From positions 1 to 64,000 of the forward strand of contig BPQB01000020.1 of NCBI GenBank assembly GCA_019973155.2: a stretch of DNA of 64,000 bases, written 5' to 3'. The notes beneath the pieces were generated by a model, which had not been told where the DNA came from, did not search any database, and was given only the letters and a program-made list of their open reading frames with translations. This document shows positions 20,995-30,004 of the stretch, piece by piece. This stretch comes from Phanerochaete sordida (taxonomy: Eukaryota > Basidiomycota > Agaricomycetes > Polyporales > Phanerochaetaceae). The translations under genes and the position numbers were made by a program. Position 1 is the stretch's first letter; each line of letters begins with the position of its first letter.

Positions 20995-21576
20995 TGTTGC
21001 GGACTGAGGGTACATACGCCGCACGAGGGACGACAAACGGGGACGATGACGACGAGGCGCGGCGGAGCGAGTCACGCTGCTAGCGCACAACTTATTCAGC
21101 TGTTCGTATTGACCAAGATAATATTAGCAGTGTATTCTAAGTTACAAGCTGGGACTTACCTGTCGGTATTGACCAAGAGGTCGAGATGACGGACAGGCTG
21201 CAGGAGCAAGGGTATATATACTACAGGGGGCAGCGCACGGACCAGGCAATCACATGATGTGAAGGTCGCGCGCGTTTCAGGGCGCTTGGGATCAAGAGGC
21301 GAAACAGGTCAGAGATGCATCAGCGTGGCTGAGTATTCCGGGCTTTTTGGTGAGGCTGCGTCCAGGGAGTCATCAGGCATGATGGACTTGGCCCGGGGAG
21401 ATCACGAGGCTACGCGCAGAGCCCTGGGGCTGTTCTGACACGTGATGGACTGGAAGTGACGCGCGTCGGGGGTGCTGGCGTCTGAGATGTGATGCACCAT
21501 CAGGAGCGCTGGCGTCTGAGCTAAGCGCGTGCCCTGGGCGGCTATGACTCCGGATGCGTCGAGGGCTGCTCGAGCA
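20995..21576 (-). repeat. 5' LTR of Gypsy-2
   Basis: Homologous to 1-534 over its visible length, in the opposite orientation. TATA box at 21213-21220 and predicted transcript start at 21187 (both minus strand). The inner end is CA (20995-20996). The outer end is not certain; a candidate TG lies near 21576. It carries the same repeat-bounded intron-like segment as the left copy. Confidence 0.75.
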
Positions 21577-23927
21577 CTGGATTAAACCAGGGAAAATCGC
21601 AATAAATCGGCGAAAAATAGGGCAGGACCGCCATATCCATGACACGCCCTTCTTTTATGGCAACAGCCCTTTGCCCTGAGTCGAGATAGCTACCTCTGCT
21701 TGAAATCAGCATCATCAGCCCCTGCAATGCCCTACCCACTCAGTTTCATCCCTCATCAGTGCTACTTCATCACAAACACTTCTTAACTTGACAACGCCAC
21801 CATTTCTTGGCTTGTGACAGAGACCCGACTGTGGCTCCAGCGCTTTTACAAGGCAGCCAGCAAGCAAGCACCTCGGGACCAATGCACCGTACTTGACGAT
21901 CTGGACTTCATCCCTGTGCCGATCTCCTCTAAGCAAGATCCCGTCTATGGAGGCACCAGAGCTGCGCTCTGGCCTCAGCTTGGAACCACTAGGTGGATTG
22001 ACGGGTTCATGAAAAGCCACTGCAGCGAAGGGGCCTTTGGTGAACTAGTCCACTCTCACTCACCAGTGATCCTGTTTACGCTCGGCAGTGACCCCCAGTA
22101 TTTCCTGCAGCATTGAGTGGAGCAAACCAGGAGGTGGCATGAGAACAGCATACTAATCTACGCTTTCAGGTGTCTACATCTGCCTCTACAAGAACTTGCT
22201 GGATTTTGATGCCCATAGGTTCACTAACGTGTACAAACACAGCTTTGACTGCGCACAATTTGAAAATGGCGCCCGAGACCACATTCTGGCCGTCAAGCTG
22301 CTGTTGTGCCGCGCGGTGATCTTTGGCCTCAACACCACCAACGACCTCATAATGTGCTTCCATATCATGCCAAACAAATGTCATTCGTTTGCCGAGCTGC
22401 TTGTGAAGTCATCAGCCATTTCTACAGCGAACAACTCTGCTTTGGGATGAGCATTTTAAATGTGTACATTGTTCGTCTTTCCTTCGGCGCATTTACCCAA
22501 CTTACTTGCTTATTGCAAGGGGCCTAATTTACCATGGGCCCCACTGGTGGCGGTTTTTCATCGGCAGACAGAACACAAGACCGTGTTCCGATCACTGCAT
22601 GTATTTCTTCCACTTGTGTTTGAAAATTGCATTTTGTTGACCCCTGAATGGCCTCTCTGCCGGAAGCTCTATTTTGTTATGTATGGTAATAGGCTGTCAC
22701 AAGTCTCCACCCTGCACTGCCTGCTCAGAAGACCTGTTCTTATCTTATGCCTGGCTTGTGCCCGCTGTTGTGTCTCACACACAGAGTTTCTCAATGGCGC
22801 CATCTGTCAGTTGATGTTTGATTTTATCCCAATCCTTAATGGATGCCTTACTCACCCTGCTTGTGAGAGATCTTATTTTTGGGCAAGCACACGTTCTGGA
22901 TTGTGCGAGTCCTCCTTCTTTGGCACAATTGCTCCAATGTCATTCCTAACACCTCTTTCTACCTTCGAGTACCTATTCAAGCTGTGATTGCCATGCCACC
23001 ATGGAAAGCCTAAGCACACCTACGTGTAATGCACGATGTAGTCGTGTCCAGTTTCAGACCCACATCACATAATAGTACAGGCTGCGTTGCAGGTACATGA
23101 TCAAGAGCGTGTGATGTCCCGCCAGTTGAGTGGCCCTTTCGGAAGCTACAAAGATGATGCCACGTGGCCTAGGGCATCCGAACCTCATCGCTGCAAGTCC
23201 TGCACCTGTGCTTCAATAAGCATGTCAGCCCACTCAACTCTTGTCTGCATGCAAGAGGTGCTGTTCCAACAGATTCCTGCTCACAATGATGAGACTAGCA
23301 TCACCACATTGTTCTAAACTTGTCATGACACGCGCGAGCTGCTAATCCATTACAAACACCCTGATGGATTGCCTGAAAGTCTGCCTATGGTCCTGTTCCT
23401 TCTGGCTATCACGTCTGCACAGAATGTGAAGGCTTGCGCTTCTGTCATCATGCAGACAAGTTATTGTGTAGCGCTCCTCATCTTCAATAAGTTGCCATTG
23501 CCATTACCTCCTCCACGAGGGTTGCCACTCGTGCTCTCCCAGCTGCTCAACGCGGTTTATTTTGCTGCAATCTCATAGCGGACGGCCATGTCAACCACCT
23601 CCTGCCACGAGGAGCTCATAGGTGAGTAACTAAACTCTCAGAGCTTCACTTAGGTGTGACCATTCAAGCCCTTCCACAGCTTAATGACCTTTTCCTGGTC
23701 CAACACGATACCTACCATCAAGAACAAACTCTCGATGCGGTGTACGTACTCCAATACTGTGCTGTTTCCCCGTTTTGCCTCATCGAGCTTCTCGTGTTGC
23801 TCCAGTCGGAAGTTTACAGTGAAGCAGTGAAGCAGTGATCGAAGAGTTCAGCATAGAAGTTGTCCAACACCCACTTGGCAGCATTCCTGATTACCTGCGT
23901 GGTGTAGAACTTATACACTTTGCCGGT
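21577..23927. other. Degenerate, unassigned sequence with lower GC
   Basis: About 2.35 kb between the Gypsy-2 LTR and element A copy 3. It looks less GC-rich than the genes around it and holds only broken ORFs (for example 21814-22116, 22196-22450, 22460-22987 and 23369-23578, all plus). The fragment at 22196-22450 (DFDAHRFTNVYKHSFD) looks like real former coding sequence, but I do not recognise the family. It is probably a decayed transposon or pseudogene. Confidence 0.4.
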
Positions 23928-26132
23928 CCAGCCGTCCATGTAGCGTTTTTGTAAAAGCAGCTAGTATAGTAGTAAGTCGTTTTGCAAAAAACGCTACCAG
24001 GGGTATGTGGGCCAAAAGGGGAGGGACCTCTTTTTAAAAAGGCATATGTTTTTCCGGGGTCATATGTCAGAAAACCAAAGTTGTAGAGAACATAGAAAAT
24101 ATCATATCTCTCATTGACAGGGACCCCTCCCGATCAAAACTGAGCCCGCTATTCGCAAAATACCCGCCGGGAGCCGGCGATGAAAGCATTTGGCGCCCTA
24201 GCGCCACCAAGCTGGGCACCTGCCCAAAACGGAAATAAGCGCCATAAGCGAGAATTTGGCTGGCAGGGGTATTCCTGCTGCTCCCCTGCTCCATCTAGGG
24301 CCTGGAACAGGGGGAAAAGTGGTAGATACGGTAGCTAGCAGGTATTGTAGTACTAACCCTCATCTGTGAGGGTGCCCCGGGGGTTGCGAATATATTACGG
24401 AATTAACTGGAATTTTGACGAATTTCAAATGCGTGCACTGGGGCACCCTTGGGCCTTCAATGGGGTGTGGGCATGGTACAGCGCGTCGTATAGGTACTAT
24501 AGCATGGTTAAAACCTATATAGAGAGCCCCAGGTCGATCCTATGGCCCAGCAATATTCTGTGAATTATGCTCGAATTTAGGGGAATTAATGCGCCAGGGA
24601 CAGGGGCTTCCATACCTTCCTCATCGCGTCCCGGACGCGTCGGACGCGTCGTTTACGTATCATTGGTATGTAGCACCATGGGAAAGGTGTTTTGACGCGT
24701 GGAACACGTAGGGGAATCTATACAGGGGGTCAAAACCCTCCAAAATCGCGTTCAGGGGGCATTCCCCAGGCTCCTGCAGCTTCCACAGCGGTCCAATCTT
24801 ACTGGGGCCGTGCCATAATGTGTATGGGTGCTGTATAACGCTATATCCAACGTTTTGAAGCTGTGGAATAGCGGGAACATAATGTTCCTGGCTCTTGAAT
24901 GCGCATTTTTGGGCACTTTGGGCCCAAAACACCATATATGCAGCTACCCAGAAGGATCCACACAGTATTGGATCGATTCCTGCTACATACAGGGCCTACT
25001 CATATGTACCAACATATTTGAGATGTCCGGACCTGTCCTCCTATCCTACAGCAGCCAGGCACATACCTGCTTTCACTTTGGTGTTCTGAAGTGCCCAGAA
25101 GCAAACCAAAGGCCACTTTTCGCTTTTGCAGGTATGTACCTCCACCATTTCTCCACCGATTCACTTGAAAATCTGTACTCCCCCGTTTTCATAGGCTGCA
25201 AATCGATCTGAGATATAGCGCCCGCGCCATTCCTAACGGTTGCGCTGCGATCTGGGCGATTTCGTCGAAATCAGCCAAAAAGCGCCCGTGGGAAACAACC
25301 AGATCTGGAGGATCGCATGGGAACGGAGGCGGGGGATACAAAAGCAAGTATACAGGGCAGTTTCTACACCTAATGCGATAAGAATCCAGGTGCGTGTCCC
25401 ACGATATTCACACTTTTTTTTGGCCGATCCTCGCAGGTCCCCTATCACTTCCCTGCCACCCCTAGGCTCCCAAATCTCTCGTCTAGCTCCTGTAATGGTT
25501 ACATAACCCTTTGCCATAGCTGGAAAGGGTTCAGAACCGGTGGAAAGGGTTGCAGGCCGCTTTCAGGCCCAGAAAAATCGAAATCAAATATAATCAATCA
25601 TTTATTATATTCCACAGCGGTTCAATTGGGTCCCTGTCTTCCCCCTATACTACACATACATAGTAAACACTAATATACATAGCGTGGAGGCCCCAGGAAG
25701 CCTGGGGAGCGAGGGGAAGCAGCAGAAATGGCCCCCAGAAGCGAAATTGATGCCCATGACCGCATTGGGCGCTTCCCGGGCAGGTACCCGGTTGGCCCGG
25801 TCAGGGTCTCCTTTGTGGCGCTGATGCGCTGATGGCGGCACCGGGAGGCCGCACTAAAGCCGCAAAGACTCGGCTCCCCGCCGTTCTTTTGTGAATAACT
25901 CCTCCCCTGTCCATTTTTGGGCTGTCTCCTTTTGGAATATGTCTTTCCGTTAAGCTGCGCAGCTTTCCAGAGAGTTTCGAAAATAGGCGCCCAAAACAGT
26001 CCCTTTTAAAAACACACCCCTGTAAATGCCCGGAAAATGCGTTATATTGCCAACTAGGGCTTGTAGCGTTTTTTGCTAAACGATTTATTAGTATAGTAGG
26101 GACGTTTTATAAAAGAGCTACATGGTCTGGTG
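23928..26132 (+). mobile_element. Element A, copy 3 (2205 bp)
   Basis: Same ends, length and orientation as copy 1. It contains the longest version of the shared ORF (24828-25211, 127 codons, including NIMFLALECAFLGTLG). Unlike copies 1 and 2, its flanks differ (GCCGGT on the left, CTGCTA on the right), so there is no target duplication. Confidence 0.85.
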
Positions 26133-26418
26133 CTGCTATGGCTTACAAGCACCGCCAACGCTGGGCTGCTAAACCCTTTTTAAGGTCATCATTATTTTGC
26201 TGACGCCAAAAAGGGAACATAAGCGCCACAGCGCCATAATGCTCTTGCCAATAACAGCAGCAAGAGTGCGCGCAAACAACCCTGCATAGAAGAAATTGCC
26301 ACCGGACTGGGTTCTTTACATGTACAATCTTGAAGATAACGCCAAGGCCCATCACAAGGAGGCTATGAACCCGGAGAGCGTGTCAACTTTGCCTGGCAAC
26401 CATGGCAGTGACATAGTA
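26133..26418. other. Unassigned spacer
   Basis: Short sequence between element A copy 3 and the miniature element. Only short ORFs. I see no gene or repeat in it. Confidence 0.5.
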
Positions 26419-26428
26419 CTGTAGAATT

Positions 26429-27578
26429 GAGTGACCACTCGATTGTTCGAGCTCGATTGGCGCCCCCAGCGCCGCCGTGACCTGGTAACGCAGTGCCCGG
26501 CTGATTCCGGTGCCCTTACTCTAGGGGCACCCTCGTCGGACTTTGAACTCCCATCCCATTGCGGCAGCTGCGTCGGGATGGGCGCCAAGAGTCGGGCGGG
26601 CAGTATGGCTGGTAATTACATGTATATAGCTTTTGTAGGGGCGGAGAGTGAGCTTCAATATGCTATAGAGCTGGATTATAGAAGAAACTGGCCCACTGCA
26701 AAAACTCACGGCGCAGAGGCTGCTTAGGCCTGTCCGCCCGCCATGCATTGCCATTTTGGGCAACCGTCCCGCCTCTCGCGCCGAACTTGAAGAAGATAGC
26801 GGCCACCGCACCTCCATCCATTGATTACACAGTATACTACAGCTAAGCTACTTATTACTCGCCTATAGCTGTGCTCCTGGGCTGATGCTACACCACTAGA
26901 GTACATGAATGCGCAGGATGTTAGGACCGCTAGCACTGGACCCCGGAAACCCTTTACCGCCAGTGCGGCTTCCTGCGTGATACTACATAGCTCGGTAGAC
27001 GTCAGTAGAGTACTATCTGTCTTATCAAAGAGCTTGTCAATATATTACAGCACAGTGAGTGCAGGTTATCAGCTCCTCTTATGATAGAATGGCTTGCACT
27101 ATGTAAATACTTGGCCGGCTCGACATTGAACATAGGCAGCTACTCTTGATGTCATTAATCCGGTAAGAATCTGGTGCAAATAAACCCTGGCGAGCTCTGT
27201 GCTTGTGTAGATAATCAAGGACCTTCGGATATGAGGCTGAAGGGCAATACTTCGGCTTGTTGTACTCCCACTTCCTTCTCTGTTGTCTCAACTAAGACTT
27301 CAATCTGCCGCTATCGGGTACGAGGGCTTTCACAAATTTATCCGTATTTTATGCGCCAGATTTACGGCGCACAGAGCGCGCACCGTACCATGAGGGCGGG
27401 ATCCCGACGCCCGCCGCCCGCCCGACGCTCGTGAACGCCATCAGCGGGGCTAGAAACATTATCTTAGTCACACGGAGAGTTACCCGCCGAATGTATCACG
27501 CTGGTCACCATCAGTCACGAAATGAGTTACATCAGACCCTGAGGCGCTAATCGAGCTCGAACAATCGAGCGTATACTC
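26429..27578. mobile_element. 1150-bp element with 9-bp target duplication
   Basis: It starts GAGTGACC and ends GTATACTC. Inverted repeats CTCGATTGTTCGAGCTCGAT at the left and their complement at the right extend about 35 bp, with an internal palindrome CGAGCTCG. The flanks TGTAGAATT (26420-26428, 27579-27587) are a perfect 9-bp duplication, as made by Mutator-like transposases. Only short ORFs are present, so it is non-autonomous. Confidence 0.7.
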
Positions 27579-27740
27579 TGTAGAATTACGACCAAATCGG
27601 ATGTCATTGGTCATAGGACCTCCATCCGGTCCGGTAAACTGCACTTGTCAGGTGTCATCACGAGCTCATCCGGTCATGACATGCAGGATAAAATACGAAT
27701 AAATACCGATTTTTTTTCGCGCCTGCAGCGCACGCTACCT

Positions 27741-27820
27741 GTCATCCGGATGGCGACCGGATGTCATAGGTCATCCGGTAGTCATCCGGATGGCGACCGG
27801 ATGTCATAGGTCATCCGGTA
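27741..27820. repeat. Tandem repeat, two identical 40-bp units
   Basis: Two exact copies of a 40-bp unit beginning GTCATCCGGATGGCGACCGG, followed by a partial third copy up to 27838. The unit is built from ATCCGG/CCGGAT palindromic pieces. It forms the core of the miniature element. Confidence 0.9.
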
Positions 27821-28150
27821 GTCATCCGGTCATCCGGTTCGGTGCGTACCTGTCGCTGTCATACCACCATCCGATTTGGTCGTAATTCTACAGTATGTAT
27901 ATACTAGTGAAACTGTATGCCGCACCTGACCACGCCTGACGCCGGGTTGGCTCCGCGCAACTCAAGGTGTCACCCCGCACAACTAACACATTATATTCTC
28001 TTCATTAGCCTGAGGTCTGTCTTCAAGCCGAACATAAGAACTTGAGACTTAGATTACTTGACCCCCGTCGTGACTTGCATGTAATCATCACGCTGAGACC
28101 ACACTCGTCGAGAATGAACTGGGTCTATCTTAGACGCCACATGATACAGC

Positions 28151-29846
28151 TTATGATGTACTACGTAGCAGAGATGCAAATAACTCATCTACTTGCTCAT
28201 CATGCCACTGGCCCTTGGCCACTGTGATGGGCACCATGAAATTTTGCAGTTTCTCATGCACCTGATATCGCAGCTTGCGACCCTTGCTGGCTTTGACATC
28301 AACAGTCTTCTTCCGTCTCGCCTTGTTAGCCTTCTGTCTCTGTATCCACTCGGGTTCCCCGCCTTCACCGCCGGAGCCCCGGGCGTCTATGACATCGCGT
28401 AGGAGCTGCTGATAGAAATCGGTGTCGTCGAAGACTTCCATGTCGCCGGAGGTATGCTCCAAGTCGACGGCTTCTGCGGAACGCGACAGACGAGTCCGCA
28501 CGAGGAGCTTGCCGCCATCCGCGCGCAGAGTCTCGGCGATAACGTCCACGACACCAGCTGGTGCGGACTTGCCTGTGAACGCGCTCTTGAATGAACCGCG
28601 GTTCGTCGGCAGAAGTACGTTCGGAGCAACCGCTTGAACTTTCGCTGACCACTTCGCCAGGACTTGTACGAGATGTGGGTGGTGAGCGGCCTCGAATGCA
28701 GATGCGTCCGACGAGAGCGCGGTGAGGGTCTGCGCATATTCGTTTTCATTGTCGTGTGAGAGCTTGACGCGCTTACGCGGAGGGAACGCGGGAGACGCGT
28801 CCGCTTTGGAAAGGCTCTGAAAAGATATGTAATGAGCTATAGCCTTGTGACATGGCCGGGGCCCTACTTGCCTCTTGGAGAGCAAAGAGGTCTTGTGATA
28901 ACAAGACGGCCTCGTCGAGCATGTCATTCAATGACGCGAGAGCAGGGGCTTGCTGCCTCGCGGTGTTGGATAGCTGCGATAAGACTGTCAAACACTGAGT
29001 GGAATCAGGGGGACAGTACGTACGGAGGTGAGTTGGTTAGCGGTGGTGGACGCCTTCTGCAGTCGTATCCGACCATCGAGCAGTGTATCCCATACCATCT
29101 AAACGAAAACGTGTCAAACTTTGGAGACAAACGTGCAGTAAACACCACTCACCATTTGTCGTGAGACCGCTTTGCCTTTCCGTCGGTCCTGCTCCCGAGT
29201 AGCGCGTAACGTCGAAGTAAGGTCAGATGATGTGCCGAAGTCGTGCTGTGGGCTAGTGAGTGAAGCTTGGGCTGGCGCGTGCGCATCCGGTGACAGTCCG
29301 CGATGCGCTGGGCGCACGTTCTGCACGGGCAGTTCTCTGCTGTCGTGCGCATCTTCTTCGTCGGGGTGCTCATCGTCCTCACTCTGGTCCTCCTCGTCGC
29401 TCTCTGTCTCACCAATGCTGTCTTCGGAATATTCCAAATCTCGTCTAGACACACGAGTGCCGACGTATTTCGGGTCGCTGATGGACTGATTCAGCTGGCG
29501 GAGGCTTGAAGGCCTGCACCGAGCATGTAAGGTGATCAATCGATAGAAGGGGGGAGATTGCATCGGAATGCGTACCCGACAGCGACATAGTGGTCCCTGG
29601 CACCGAGGTTTGCCTCGTGTGACTCGTCTTCGGATTGTGGGCCCTGAAGGTGGAGATCATCTGGGTCGAGGTCTGTGATCGATATCGTTTAGAGCTGGGA
29701 GCGAGTGTGTGGCACACGCGACACACCGGCGGGAGCTGCTTCGGAAAGCAGGGCAATTTGCTGCGCAAGCGGGATGCCTGAGGACGCGGGCGGGGGTCAG
29801 ACCAGCCGGTGCAGCAAAGCGAGTGGTGATACTTGCGGGCAGCCAT
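28151..29846 (-). CDS. BFR2: BFR2/AATF-like ribosome biogenesis protein (453 aa)
   Basis: Bfr2 (AATF/Che-1/TRAUB) is a nucleolar factor for small ribosomal subunit processing. Exons on the minus strand: 29846-29837, 29777-29727, 29672-29576, 29513-29153, 29098-29024, 28973-28872, 28816-28151. The N-terminus has the family signature LAQQIALLSEAAPADLDPDD, then an acidic Glu/Asp/Ser stretch, then the AATF domain (REQDRRKGKAVSRQM, WDTLLDGRIRLQK). The C-terminus is a TRAUB domain (DFYQQLLRDVID, then KGRKLRYQVHEKLQNFMVP) and ends with DELFASLL. Two introns (the first and the last) must use GC instead of GT donors, both GCAAGT, to keep the frame. The 10-nt first exon rests on that reading. It is divergent from the next gene, 158 bp between starts. 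Confidence 0.88.
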
Positions 29847-30004
29847 GTGTTGCGGAACGTGCGAGGGCAGGGGAGGGATGGAGGGGGAGGAGAGGGTGGT
29901 GGCTAGAATGTGGCACCCGGATTTGGCAATTCGGTTTCGGATGCGAAAATCATCGACTCGGCGTAGAATTATTTGGCGCCCATGTGGTAGTCGCGGCGCT
30001 TGGG

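Larger units (their letters stand above)
535..21576 (-). mobile_element. Gypsy-2: older minus-strand Ty3/Gypsy element, split by Gypsy-1 and element A
   Basis: Reading the minus strand from the right: LTR (about 21576-20995), self-priming site, leader with element A copy 2 inside, Gag (17715-16429), protease (16345-15869), RT (15865-14976), then Gypsy-1, then RNase H and the integrase start (1288-535), where an oppositely oriented LTR cuts it. It carries in-frame stops in Gag (16939) and between protease and RT (15866). It is a dead element that served as a landing site for younger ones. Its own 3' LTR is not in the window. Confidence 0.85.
26419..27893. mobile_element. Miniature TA-flanked inverted-repeat element (about 316 bp) split by another element
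   Basis: The left end is CTGTAGAATT after a TA (26417-26418), and resumes at 27579 as TGTAGAATTACGACC. The right end (27868-27893) is its reverse complement, ending CTACAG and followed by TA (27894-27895). Inverted ends of about 26 bp with a TA target site fit a Tc1/mariner-type MITE. It encodes nothing and contains 40-bp tandem repeats. The insertion at 26429-27578 lies 10 bp inside the left end. Confidence 0.75.

Noticed and set aside
23928..26132. Element A as a Helitron
   Set aside because: It has inverted termini and, in two copies, duplicated target sites; Helitrons lack both.
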